Positions 8,738 through 17,743 of a stretch of 64,000 bases of DNA are shown here, piece by piece. This DNA is from Nakamurella antarctica. GTDB taxonomy: Bacteria > Actinomycetota > Actinomycetes > Mycobacteriales > Nakamurellaceae. Position 1 is the first letter of the stretch. Each line of letters begins with the position of its first letter. The stretch is taken from the NCBI RefSeq assembly GCF_003860405.1, contig NZ_CP034170.1, positions 186,001-250,000 of the forward strand, in the 5' to 3' direction. The position numbers were made by a program, and so were the translations under genes. The notes beneath the pieces are model-generated. The model saw nothing but the letters and a program-made list of their open reading frames with translations, was not told where the DNA came from and did no database searches.

Positions 8738-10933
8738 TCAGCCTCCCGGGGTGGGCGGTGCGCCGCTGGGCGGGGTCGCAGGCGCGGCTGGCGGGACGCC
8801 GACCTCGAAGGCAAATGGTTGGTTGAACTTCACGACAGACCCGGAAGTGGGGTTGGAGCTCACTACCAAGCCCACCTGAGCTGGATCGGCGACCACCCTA
8901 TCGACGGTGGTAAACGTGCCGGTGAAGCCCTGGGAGGCAAGAAGATTCGCAGCAGCCTGGGCGCCGATACCGACGATTCCGCCAGGCACGGTGAGCTTCT
9001 TCTCCACCCCCACTTGGACGTTGATGGCGCCCACTTTGACGAAAGGCGTCCCGGTGGCGGGGTTTTGCTGGATGACTTTGCCGATTTGGGCAGGGTTGGC
9101 AGTCTCGACATCCTGCTTAGTTATCGCGGTGCCGCCTGTCCACCCCGCTTGAATCGCAAGCTGACTTGCCGCATCCGCCGTCTGGTTCTCGAGGTTGGGC
9201 ATGATGAACAGCGAGTTGTCCGAGGTGTAGATGGTGGCCAGGCTTCCCTTGGCCACGGCCACGTTCGGCGGGTCCCCCACAACTTCGAGGACAGTGTCCT
9301 TCGGTTCGACTCCTGCCCGAGGAACAACCGCTGTAGTGAAACCGAGCGCTTCGATCGCTGCTTTCGCTTCCGCGAGCGGCTTGCCCTTAAAGGTGTTCCA
9401 GTCCGGAGGGGTGGCTGTCTCCGGCCCCTTACCGATGACCACCTTGACGATGGAACCGGGCGCGAGTTTGCCCTCGGCAGGATCCTGACTTTGTGCCTTC
9501 CCGAGGGAGCCCGCCGGACCGAAGGCATCACTGAATTCCGGTGTCAGGTTCCCGTCTTTGAGGATCTTTTCCACTTCTTCTTTGGTCTTGCTGACGACGT
9601 TCGGCACATCGACGAGTGCACGTTTGATACCGATGGTCAGCTGAACCTGCTCGGAGGTGTCGCGCAGGGTGTTCGGGCTGGGGTTCTGGTCCACCACCAA
9701 ACCGACCTTGGCGTCGTCGACCTCTTCGGTCAAATCCTGCGGATTGATGGTGAACCCGGCGTCGCGAATAGCCGCCTCCGCCTGCTCCTTGGTGAGATTC
9801 TGGCAATCGGGAACCCTTGCCGGCTGCGCGGGTTCGGGTCGGTTGGCCACGCTGATGGTTACCCAGATCGCAGCGATCAACACCGCGATACAGAGGGCGC
9901 CGACTCCGACAAAGCCCCACACCCGCTTAGATTTTGCTGCCGGGTCCACGTAGTCAGCTTCCACGGCCGCGATACGGGACGGCGGGGCGAGCATCGGCGC
10001 TGCTACGCCGGCGCCGTTACCTACCCGCGCTGGCGTGGCGCGCATGAGTTCGGTTCGTTCGTCGTTGCTCATCACGGGGGTGGCGTGCACGGCTTGCCCG
10101 GAAAGTGCGCGCACCATGTCGCTCCGCATTTCGGCGGCGCTCTGGTAGCGGTTCAAGGGGTTCTTGTTCAGCGCTTTGAGCACGATCGCGTCGAGTTCTG
10201 CCGGCACCGCAGGGTTGACCTCGCTGGGCGCTTTGGCGTCCTCGCGAACGTGCTGGTAGGCAATAGCCACGGGGGAGTCGCCGGTGAACGGCGGTTGGCC
10301 CGTCAACAGTTCGAACAGCACGCAGCCGGTGGCATACACATCGGACCGGGCATCAACAGCCTCGCCGCGCGCCTGCTCCGGGGAGAGGTACTGAGCCGTA
10401 CCGATGACGGCAGCTGTGGCGGTCATGGTGTTCTGACTATCGTTGAGCGCGCGCGCGATACCGAAGTCCATCACCTTGACGGCGCCTGCCTTGGTCAACA
10501 TGATGTTGGCCGGCTTGACGTCGCGATGCACAATTCCGTGGCGATGAGAGAAATCCAGGGCTGCGCAGACATCGGCCATGATCTCCATGGCGCGCTTGGC
10601 CGGGAGTGGGCCTTCCTTTCGCAAGATGTCACGCAAGGTCTGACCGTCGACGTACTCCATCACGATGTAGGAGACGAGCCCCCCTTCGCCCTGGGAGTCG
10701 CCGGTGTCGTAGACGGCAACGATGGCGGGGTGGTTGAGGCTGGCAGCATTCTGCGCTTCACGCCGAAACCTCGTCTGGAAAGAGGGGTCTCGCGCCAAAT
10801 CCGCCCGGAGGACTTTGATGGCGACGTCCCGGCCCAGACGCAGATCGCGACCGCGGTGTACCTCGCTCATGCCGCCGAAACCGAGCGTTTCGCCGATCTG
10901 GTATCTATCACCGAAGATCTTCGGGGCTGTCAT
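8738..10933 (-). CDS. pknB: Ser/Thr protein kinase PknB with five PASTA domains
   Basis: This membrane receptor kinase senses muropeptides or lipid II and phosphorylates cell-wall and division proteins. The 731-residue protein has a kinase domain at about residues 10-275: glycine loop LGFGGMSEVH, lysine in VAIKVL, HRDVKPANIM catalytic loop, DFGIA and an activation loop with threonines (NTMTATAAVIGT). A linker leads to a membrane helix near 337-358 (VWGFVGVGALCIAVLIAA). Outside are five PASTA-type repeats, beginning near DCQNLTKEQAEAAI, VDVPNVVSKTKEE, PDWNTFKGKPLAEA, FIMPNLENQTADAA and TVPGGIVGIGAQ, one more than the four of mycobacterial PknB. A Pro/Gly-rich tail ends the protein. The ATG is preceded by AAGGAAAT. 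A gap of about 136 bases from pknA may allow a separate promoter. Confidence 0.97.
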   Translation of the reverse strand: MTAPKIFGDRYQIGETLGFGGMSEVHRGRDLRLGRDVAIKVLRADLARDPSFQTRFRREAQNAASLNHPAIVAVYDTGDSQGEGGLVSYIVMEYVDGQTLRDILRKEGPLPAKRAMEIMADVCAALDFSHRHGIVHRDVKPANIMLTKAGAVKVMDFGIARALNDSQNTMTATAAVIGTAQYLSPEQARGEAVDARSDVYATGCVLFELLTGQPPFTGDSPVAIAYQHVREDAKAPSEVNPAVPAELDAIVLKALNKNPLNRYQSAAEMRSDMVRALSGQAVHATPVMSNDERTELMRATPARVGNGAGVAAPMLAPPSRIAAVEADYVDPAAKSKRVWGFVGVGALCIAVLIAAIWVTISVANRPEPAQPARVPDCQNLTKEQAEAAIRDAGFTINPQDLTEEVDDAKVGLVVDQNPSPNTLRDTSEQVQLTIGIKRALVDVPNVVSKTKEEVEKILKDGNLTPEFSDAFGPAGSLGKAQSQDPAEGKLAPGSIVKVVIGKGPETATPPDWNTFKGKPLAEAKAAIEALGFTTAVVPRAGVEPKDTVLEVVGDPPNVAVAKGSLATIYTSDNSLFIMPNLENQTADAASQLAIQAGWTGGTAITKQDVETANPAQIGKVIQQNPATGTPFVKVGAINVQVGVEKKLTVPGGIVGIGAQAAANLLASQGFTGTFTTVDRVVADPAQVGLVVSSNPTSGSVVKFNQPFAFEVGVPPAAPATPPSGAPPTPGG

Positions 10934-11069
10934 TTGATTTCCTTATTTACTCTTCTAAGTAACACAACAGTCCATTCTTGCAGTTCCGGCCCACTTTGTG
11001 GGTCCCGTGGTGATCTGGGCGGTTGGCGGTTGTGGGGTTTCGCCAGACCTTGCGTTGCTCGCGACACCC

Positions 11070-12251
11070 TCACCACCACCCGGGAGTGGTCGCGGTGCCG
11101 ACCTCGCTGGCCAGCCCCAACGTTCCGGAGCTGGCAGGGCCCGAAAAATAAAGCACCGTCGTAAACGCTGCCACCAGAGCCAGCACGAGCAGCGCGATCA
11201 CCACTGCGACACCCGTGTGCTGCTGGGCGCGGACGCTGACCGGCGCCACCGGCCGCGGTGCCTGTCGGATTTGCGGCACGGGGGGCGGCAGCGGCATGTT
11301 CGTGGAACTGCGCCCCGCGACGGCAGGCATGACGGCAGTAGTCGCCGGAGTGCGTGTGGCGCGATGCTGCGCAAAGTTCGCAGGGGCGCCGAAATGCCCG
11401 GGCGGCAGGCCAAGCCCGGTACGCACTACTGCCACGGCCGCGGCAAAACTCGCTCCGTCCGGGTAGCGCCGGTTCGGATCTTTCACCAGCGCCTGCGCGA
11501 TCAACTGGGCCACGGGGGTCGGTATGTCGGAAGGAAGCGGCGGCGGTGTGTTCCGGATTTGGGCCGTGGCGACGACGACGGGGTTATCGCCGGTAAATGG
11601 TCGGTAGCCAGCCAGACATTCGAAACCAACAACGCCAAGGGCATAGACATCCGAGGCCGGTCCTGCAGCGCCGCCGCTGGCTTGCTCTGGCGAGAGATAG
11701 TGCGCGGTCCCCATCACCATGCCTGATTTGGTGACAGGAACGTGATGAGCCACTTTCGCAATGCCGAAGTCAGTAATTTTTACCTGGCCCGCCGGCGTGA
11801 TCAGGATGTTCCCGGGTTTGATGTCGCGGTGGATGAGGCCGCGCGCGTGCGCGTCCTGCAGGGCGCGGCCGGACTGTTCCAGCATGTCCAGAACTCTGCC
11901 CAGCGGAATTCGAGGCGTTCGCGCTAGCACCGCTGACAAGGCTTCGCCGCTCACTAATTCCATCACCAGGAAAGCGGTGTCGTTGGGGCCGCCGGGGTAG
12001 GAGAACGTCTCGCCGTAGTCGTAAACGGCCGCGATCCCCGGGTTGTTAAGGGAGGCGGTGATCTGCGCTTCGACTCGGAAACGTTCGACGAATTCTGGGT
12101 CAGCAGTGAGTTCGGGGCGCAGAATTTTCACGGCCACGGTACGAACGAGCGTGCGGTCCGTGGCTTCCCAGACTTCGCCCATGCCGCCGACGGCGATCCG
12201 GCGGTTGAGCCGATAGCGACCCGCCAACAGCAACCCTGGTGTGAGAGCCAT
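11070..12251 (-). CDS. pknA: Ser/Thr protein kinase PknA
   Basis: This second kinase of the cluster controls cell shape and septation, often together with PknB. It has 393 residues, with the kinase domain at about 12-270 (glycine loop IAVGGMGEVWE, VAVKILRPEL lysine, LIHRDIKPGNILIT catalytic loop, ITDFGIAK). A Pro/Ala-rich juxtamembrane linker is followed by one membrane helix near the C-terminus (GVAVVIALLVLALVAAFTTVL) and only about 25 outside residues, so there is no sensor domain. This matches PknA of mycobacteria. The start codon region overlaps the stop codon of pbpA, indicating translational coupling. Confidence 0.96.
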   Translation of the reverse strand: MALTPGLLLAGRYRLNRRIAVGGMGEVWEATDRTLVRTVAVKILRPELTADPEFVERFRVEAQITASLNNPGIAAVYDYGETFSYPGGPNDTAFLVMELVSGEALSAVLARTPRIPLGRVLDMLEQSGRALQDAHARGLIHRDIKPGNILITPAGQVKITDFGIAKVAHHVPVTKSGMVMGTAHYLSPEQASGGAAGPASDVYALGVVGFECLAGYRPFTGDNPVVVATAQIRNTPPPLPSDIPTPVAQLIAQALVKDPNRRYPDGASFAAAVAVVRTGLGLPPGHFGAPANFAQHRATRTPATTAVMPAVAGRSSTNMPLPPPVPQIRQAPRPVAPVSVRAQQHTGVAVVIALLVLALVAAFTTVLYFSGPASSGTLGLASEVGTATTPGWW

Positions 12252-13777
12252 CAGCGTTGACTCGCAATCGCCAGCGCCAGTACTTCGCGGCCGATGGGTG
12301 CGGCGACACGCGACCCGGTAGCGGCCAAGCCTTGGTCGCCGCCGTTCTCGATGAAGACCGCGATGGCTACGGTGGGATTTGCCGCGGGCGCGAAGGCCAC
12401 ATAGGACACGTGCGGTGGTGTGTTCTTGGGGTCGGTGCCATGCTCGGAGGTCCCCGTTTTCGACGCGATCTGCAGGCCCTCGATTTGCCCGGCGCCGAAG
12501 GTGGTTTCTTCGGTGGTGATCATCATCTGCTTCATTTCGGCGGCCACCGCCGCGGGGATGGCGCTGGCGTTCGCGGTGGTGAACTTCGCTTCCGACAAGG
12601 TAGCCAGGTCGGGGCCCGTAGTTTTGGCGATCAAATACGGCGCCATCCGGACGCCATTGTTGGCGATGGTGGCAGCGATGACGGCGCTCTGCAGGGGCGT
12701 CATCGCGACGTCACGCTGTCCGATTCCGGTCTGCGCGAGCGCGGCGTCGTCGACAATAGGTCCGACTCCCGATCCCTTCACCGGCAGCCCACCGGCGACG
12801 CGGTCGCCGTTGGGGAGGCCGATGTTGTAGCTCTCATCGTTGACACCTAGAGCTGCGGCCTGCCGCTTGAGGGCGTCGGCGCCGATGCTGACGGCAAGGT
12901 CGGCGTAGGCGGTGTTACATGAGTACGCCAAAGCTGTGGTCATGGTGACGTCCTGACCGCCGGAGTTACCGCACGTCTCGCCGCCGAAGTTGGACAACGT
13001 GGCGCCTTCGGTGCCGGGCAGGGTAATGCGCGCGACGCCGGTCAGTGGCGTTTCCGGGGTGTATCCCTGGGAAAGAGCGGCCGCGGTGACCACGAGCTTG
13101 AACGTCGAGCCGGGCGGATAGAGCGCCGAAGTGGCCCGGTTGATGAGTGGGCTGGGTGCCCCCGTTGTTTCTATGTTGAGAAGATCGTTGTAAGCGGTTC
13201 GTTGGGTCGCGTCATTGTGGCTGGCCAACGGCGTTGCGTCATACCCGGGGGTGGAGACCATGGCCAGGATGGCACCCGTCTGCGGGTTGAGGGCGACGAC
13301 GGAACCGGTGAGCCCCTTGGCGGTGAGCAGGTCGTAGGCCCGTTGCTGTACTTCTGGCAGCACCGTCAGCTCGACGTTCCCACCTCGCGGATCGCGTCCG
13401 GTCAGGAAGTCCCCGACCCGGTCAGCGAGCAGGTCTGCTGACTCACCCGCTAGCAGATCGTTTTGCGCGCTTTCGATCCCCGTAGGGGAATAGCGTAGCG
13501 AGTAATAGCCGGTCAGATCCGTGAAGGCAGGTCCACCGGGATAGCTTCGCTGGTAGCGGTACGAATCGTCGGAGGCATCGGAACGGGCCAGCACCACCCC
13601 CTGTGTTGCGGTGATGAGGCCGCGTTGCCTACTTGACTCCTCGTAGAGAATCCGGCGATTGTTCGGGTCGGTGCGGTACGCATCCGACTTGACCAGCTGG
13701 ATGTAGGTGATGTTGAGCAGGAGCGCGACGATCAGCACGATGACGACGTTCCCCGTTTTTCGCAGGGTGCGGTTCAT
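12251..13777 (-). CDS. pbpA: Penicillin-binding protein, class B transpeptidase PbpA
   Basis: This septal/elongation peptidoglycan transpeptidase has 508 residues. An N-terminal membrane anchor (VVIVLIVALLLNITYIQLV, residues about 12-30) is followed by the dimerisation domain and the transpeptidase domain with the three expected motifs: STFK (nucleophile serine, in YPPGSTFKLVV), SCN (in LAYSCNTAYADLA) and KTG (in IASKTGTSEHG). It should work with the adjacent SEDS protein RodA. It overlaps both neighbours by a few bases, part of the coupled operon. Confidence 0.96.
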   Translation of the reverse strand: MNRTLRKTGNVVIVLIVALLLNITYIQLVKSDAYRTDPNNRRILYEESSRQRGLITATQGVVLARSDASDDSYRYQRSYPGGPAFTDLTGYYSLRYSPTGIESAQNDLLAGESADLLADRVGDFLTGRDPRGGNVELTVLPEVQQRAYDLLTAKGLTGSVVALNPQTGAILAMVSTPGYDATPLASHNDATQRTAYNDLLNIETTGAPSPLINRATSALYPPGSTFKLVVTAAALSQGYTPETPLTGVARITLPGTEGATLSNFGGETCGNSGGQDVTMTTALAYSCNTAYADLAVSIGADALKRQAAALGVNDESYNIGLPNGDRVAGGLPVKGSGVGPIVDDAALAQTGIGQRDVAMTPLQSAVIAATIANNGVRMAPYLIAKTTGPDLATLSEAKFTTANASAIPAAVAAEMKQMMITTEETTFGAGQIEGLQIASKTGTSEHGTDPKNTPPHVSYVAFAPAANPTVAIAVFIENGGDQGLAATGSRVAAPIGREVLALAIASQR

Positions 13778-15321
13778 GGTCGATCACCGTGGTCCGAGTC
13801 CGACCACGCGCTGTTCCGCAGGTCGCCGACCGGCACCATCTCAGTGGGAGTTTCGGTCAATTGCACGGGTGGTGCCTTGGGCGCGACGGGTGGCGCCGGC
13901 CGTCGCGACCCGTCGGATATCCGCACTAGTAATGCCAGGATGATGTAGTTAGCTAGGAGGCTGGAGCCACCGTACGACAGGAACGGGGTCGTCAAACCGG
14001 TCAGTGGGATTAAGCGCGTCACGCCGCCGACGACGACGAACACTTGGAATGCCAAGGAGAATCCGAGCCCGGCGGCCAGTAACTTTCCGAAGTTGTCTTT
14101 GACTGCCATGCCGATTCGCAGCCCTCGAGAGGCCAGCAAGAGATAGCAGATGAGTACGGCGGCGAGGCCGGCCAAACCCAACTCCTCGCCCAACGCCGCG
14201 GTAATGAAATCGGTGGAAGCGAATGGAACGAAGTCGGGGCGCCCGGCGCCTAGCCCGGTGCCGAACATACCGCCGGTGCCCAGCCCCAACAGCGATTGGA
14301 CGAGTTGGTAGCCGGCGCCGGTGGGATCGCCAAACGGATCGACCCAAATGTTCACCCTGGTCTGGACATGGGAGAACTTGGTGTAGGCGAAGTAGGCGCC
14401 GCCGGAGAATCCGATAAGTCCGATGATCAACCAGCTCACCCGGCCGGTCGCCATGTAGATCATCATCAGGAAGACGCCGAAGAGCAGCAGCGCGGTGCCC
14501 AGGTCCTTCCCGAAGAACAGCACGCCGAGGGCGGCAACGATCGCGATGAGCAGCGGCGCCAGGTCGCGCGCCCGCGGCAGCACGATGCCCAGCACCTTGC
14601 GGCCAGCGGTGGAGAGCACTGTCCGCTTGGTTACTAAATAGGAAGCGGCGAAGATGATCAGCGCGATTTTGGAAAACTCCGCGGGCTGGATTGAGAGGAA
14701 ACCGGGGATCCTGATCCAGATGTTGGCGCCGTTGATGCGAGGGGCCAGCTTCGGGGCCACGATAGAGAGCATCGCCGGGGTTGCTAGGAAAATTAGGCCC
14801 AGGAGCGCCAGTGTGTAGGCGTATTTCTGCAGGTGTGAATGGTGTTTGACCACCATCAACACCACGAGAAACATGATCAGCGCCACGCCGGTCCAGATCA
14901 GCTGAACGGGCGCTTCCGCGCGGGGGACTGGCTGCCCCGAAGTAATAGCTTTTACTTTTTGGGCTAGGTCCAATCTGTGGATCATGACCAAGCCCAAACC
15001 GTTGAGCAGCGCCACCAGCGGCAGCAGCACGGGATCTGCGTAGGTGGCGACGGACCGCACCACCATGTGCGCGATCGCGTAGACCACCAGGAACGCGCCG
15101 CCGTACCAGAGGAGATCCCAGGACACGGCGCGACTTTGGTTCAACTCGACCAAGGTCAAAGCCCCGGTAACAATCAGGGCAACCATGATGAGCAGCATGA
15201 GCTCGCCGCCGCGTCCCGTGTAGGACGGGGCTTTGGCGGGGTGAGCCGCGGGCGAGCCGGGCCCCGCTCCCGCGTTGGCCACGGCTTTGCCGGCAAACCG
15301 GCTCACCGGGCGACTCGGCAA
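13774..15321 (-). CDS. rodA: SEDS-family peptidoglycan glycosyltransferase RodA/FtsW
   Basis: This 515-residue polytopic membrane protein should polymerise lipid II into glycan chains, paired with PbpA. The hydrophobic pattern fits about 10-12 helices, with conserved family stretches such as PAEFSKIALIIFAASYL, GKDLGTALLLFGVF, LGAGRPDFVPFASTDFI, AALGEELGLAG and LTGLTTPFLSYGGSSL. The C-terminal cytoplasmic tail is proline rich. Its start lies inside the end of pstP (about 19 bases of overlap). Gene order makes this the RodA of the pkn cluster rather than FtsW. Confidence 0.95.
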   Translation of the reverse strand: MPSRPVSRFAGKAVANAGAGPGSPAAHPAKAPSYTGRGGELMLLIMVALIVTGALTLVELNQSRAVSWDLLWYGGAFLVVYAIAHMVVRSVATYADPVLLPLVALLNGLGLVMIHRLDLAQKVKAITSGQPVPRAEAPVQLIWTGVALIMFLVVLMVVKHHSHLQKYAYTLALLGLIFLATPAMLSIVAPKLAPRINGANIWIRIPGFLSIQPAEFSKIALIIFAASYLVTKRTVLSTAGRKVLGIVLPRARDLAPLLIAIVAALGVLFFGKDLGTALLLFGVFLMMIYMATGRVSWLIIGLIGFSGGAYFAYTKFSHVQTRVNIWVDPFGDPTGAGYQLVQSLLGLGTGGMFGTGLGAGRPDFVPFASTDFITAALGEELGLAGLAAVLICYLLLASRGLRIGMAVKDNFGKLLAAGLGFSLAFQVFVVVGGVTRLIPLTGLTTPFLSYGGSSLLANYIILALLVRISDGSRRPAPPVAPKAPPVQLTETPTEMVPVGDLRNSAWSDSDHGDRP

Positions 15322-17261
15322 GAAACGCCCGGGACCGCCGCGGGGGCAGAAATGGTGCTCCCTGAGACCGTCGGGGTGAGGACGGTGGTCGCGGTGGTCG
15401 CGGTGGTCGAGGTGGTCGCGGTGGTCGCAGTGGTCGCAGTGGTGAAGTCAGTGGTGCCTGCCGCGCCGCCTGCTGCGTCTGCGGTGGCTGCGTCTGAGGG
15501 TGTGGTGGAGCTCGCGCCGGTCACCGCCGCCGCAGAAGCCGCGGTTCCGGCGCCGATGATGATGCCGCCGGTGTTTCCAAAGTCGCCTCCCGCTGAGCCG
15601 TTGGCGGCAGAGCCCGACTCGGAGTCGGTCGCCGCTGACGGTCCCGGCACCGAGTTGTTTCCTGTCCCCGTCATACCCGGTTCATTTGCTGGGGTGAACC
15701 CGAGACCGCTGGGCACGGGAGGGTTCTCGACGGCAGGGGTGGTGGAACCTGACGAGCCAGACGCGGCCGTACTGCTCGGTGTGTTGGTTCCGGTCGCACC
15801 GCTGCCCAGTGCTTGAGCCCCAGGTTCGGGGCAGAGCGGGAGCAATTGACCATTGAGTCGGACCACAATGGCTCGGGCGTCCTGTAGGTCGGAGGCGTTA
15901 ATCCCGGCGATCACTTGGTCGCGCGCTGCTGGTACGAGGTCTGCGGTGTAAATCGGGACGCAGTCGCCGCCGAGGCCGAGGCAGGAGTTTTCTTGTGCGC
16001 TGGACAGTTCGGCGCCCAACACGGATCCGTCGACTCCCCGAAAGACGGTGACTTGCCCTGCGTTGTCAGCGACGAAATATCGGGTGCCGACCCACTTAAT
16101 ACCGAGTACAGCGCCCACGATCAAAAGCACAACCATTGCGAGCCCGAAACCAGCTCGCCGCATCCACCGGCGGGTTCGGCTTGGGGGCGGGCCCATCAGG
16201 CTTGCGCGCAGCTCGCTGGCAGCGAGTTGCGCGTCCCGTTCGTCGCGTTCCCTGTCCGGGTCGGACTCCAGATCGCCATCGGCGTCCAAATCAGCGTCCG
16301 TGCCATCATCGGTGTCTGGACCGGCCGGACCTCCGCTACTCCCCGGGAGCGGCTCGGCCCCCGCGTCGCCGGGGCGGGCGGCCGCGGCTTGGGCTGCCAG
16401 CTCGCTCACGCTCAGTTCCTGGGGCAAGGCAATGCGAGGCATTCGCCTAGTGAACTTTATCCCGCCCAGGGGTCCGGTGGCGTCTGCGTCTAGTGGGTCG
16501 ATTCCGCCTGTGCTGATCCCGCTGTCGTCGTTGATCTCGCTTCCGACATCAACCACGTCGGCAACGATCACGGTCACGTTGTCTGGTCCACCGCCGCGCA
16601 GTGCCAACTCGATCAGCCGGTCGGCGGCTTCGATCGTCTCGTAACTGGCCAGGGTATCGGCGATGGCCTCGGCGGAGATGACGCCGCAGAGCCCGTCCGA
16701 GCACACGAGGTAGCGGTCGCCGACGTTGGCCTCACGCATTTGCAGAGTTGGTTCGCTCTCGCCGCCGTTGAGTGCGCGCAGAAGCAAGGAGCGCTGCGGG
16801 TGCCGGGACGCTTCGTCTTCGGTGATACGCCCTTCATCAATAAGCGACTGTACGAAGGTGTCATCATGGGTGATTTGCGAGAGCACCCCGCCGCGCCAGA
16901 GGTAGGCACGGGAGTCGCCGACGTGCGCCACCCCCAGTCGTTTTCCGTCGAAAAGTAGCGCGGTGACAGTTGTTCCCATGCCTTCGAGGTCGGGGTCCGC
17001 GAGTACCATTTCGGAGATGGCATTGTTGCCGTCGTGGACCGCTTTCTCGAGTGGGCCGAGGAGGTCCACGCCTGTCGGGTCGACTGCGTCCAGCGGTGCG
17101 AACGCGGCCACTGCCAGCCGGGACGCAGTGTCGCCGGCCACGTGGCCGCCCATGCCGTCGGCGACTACGAGCAGCCTGTCGCCAGCGAAAACGGAGTCTT
17201 GGTTGTTCGCTCGCAAGAGGCCGCGGTCGGTTCGCGCTACATATCGCAGGGTGTGGTTCAT
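15303..17261 (-). CDS. pstP: PP2C-family Ser/Thr phosphatase PstP with a long Thr-rich external tail
   Basis: This is the partner phosphatase that reverses PknA/PknB phosphorylation. The catalytic PP2C domain (residues about 1-240) shows the metal-binding RTDRGLLRANNQDSV, VVADGMGGHVAGD, GDSRAYLWR and GPDNVTVIV motifs. An acidic linker (residues 290-350) precedes one membrane helix (AGFGLAMVVLLIVGAVLGI). The external part of about 250 residues is low-complexity Ser/Thr/Ala/Gly and ends in TTATT repeats, much longer than the mycobacterial tail. The 652-residue length is therefore unusual. Its stop region overlaps rodA, and its start overlaps the end of fhaB by four bases. Confidence 0.95.
   Translation of the reverse strand: MNHTLRYVARTDRGLLRANNQDSVFAGDRLLVVADGMGGHVAGDTASRLAVAAFAPLDAVDPTGVDLLGPLEKAVHDGNNAISEMVLADPDLEGMGTTVTALLFDGKRLGVAHVGDSRAYLWRGGVLSQITHDDTFVQSLIDEGRITEDEASRHPQRSLLLRALNGGESEPTLQMREANVGDRYLVCSDGLCGVISAEAIADTLASYETIEAADRLIELALRGGGPDNVTVIVADVVDVGSEINDDSGISTGGIDPLDADATGPLGGIKFTRRMPRIALPQELSVSELAAQAAAARPGDAGAEPLPGSSGGPAGPDTDDGTDADLDADGDLESDPDRERDERDAQLAASELRASLMGPPPSRTRRWMRRAGFGLAMVVLLIVGAVLGIKWVGTRYFVADNAGQVTVFRGVDGSVLGAELSSAQENSCLGLGGDCVPIYTADLVPAARDQVIAGINASDLQDARAIVVRLNGQLLPLCPEPGAQALGSGATGTNTPSSTAASGSSGSTTPAVENPPVPSGLGFTPANEPGMTGTGNNSVPGPSAATDSESGSAANGSAGGDFGNTGGIIIGAGTAASAAAVTGASSTTPSDAATADAAGGAAGTTDFTTATTATTATTSTTATTATTVLTPTVSGSTISAPAAVPGVSCRVAR
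15375..15445. repeat. Short imperfect tandem repeat in the pstP tail
   Basis: Repeated gtggtcgcg-type units encode TTATTATTSTT-like sequence near the PstP C-terminus. The stretch is low complexity and prone to slippage. Confidence 0.7.
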
Positions 17262-17734
17262 GGCCGTAGCTCGAAGACGGTGCGGCCAATCCGAATCGGC
17301 GTCAAGGCGGGGATCGGTACCGGTGTACTCACCCTTGTTCGGTCTACGTAGGTGCCGTTCGTGGAGCCGAGATCTTCGAGCCAGTAACTCTGTCCTTGCA
17401 GTGTGAGGCGCGCATGTCTGGTGGAAGCAAAGTCGTCATCCAGCACCAAGGTTGAATCGTCGGCGCGACCAATCAAGATGGGGTTTTGGCTCAACGCGAT
17501 CCTGGTGCCGGCCAAATGACCAGCGGTGACGACGAGCTGTCGTGGTGGCCCAGAGGGAGCCGGAGCCGGCCGCGTGTTGCGCTGACGGCGCGCCCGCTTC
17601 GCAGAGGGCTCAGCGACGATGGACGCTGCTGCCACCCGCATGTCGGCACGGATGACGCGAATCACGGCCAGCACAAATAGCCAGAGCAGGATAAGAAATC
17701 CCACCCTGGTGAGTTGGAGTATTACTGCTGGCAC
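17258..17734 (-). CDS. fhaB: Membrane-anchored FHA-domain protein FhaB (FipA)
   Basis: This 158-residue phosphothreonine reader has an N-terminal membrane helix (VGFLILLWLFVLAVIRVIR, residues about 11-29), a basic linker (RARRQRN) and a C-terminal FHA domain (ILIGRADDSTLVLDDDFAS, then HARLTL and LEDLGSTNGTYVD). In mycobacteria this protein links phosphorylated FtsZ and FtsQ and is a PknA/B substrate. It ends four bases into pstP and begins nine bases after fhaA. Confidence 0.94.
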   Translation of the reverse strand: MPAVILQLTRVGFLILLWLFVLAVIRVIRADMRVAAASIVAEPSAKRARRQRNTRPAPAPSGPPRQLVVTAGHLAGTRIALSQNPILIGRADDSTLVLDDDFASTRHARLTLQGQSYWLEDLGSTNGTYVDRTRVSTPVPIPALTPIRIGRTVFELRP

Positions 17735-17743
17735 GTCGGGCGC

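Noticed and set aside
8819-11164. 781-residue open frame on the plus strand opposite pknB
   Set aside because: It is an antisense shadow of a high-GC kinase gene; its composition (His/Arg/Gly-rich) is unnatural and no domain is recognisable, whereas the minus-strand PknB is complete.
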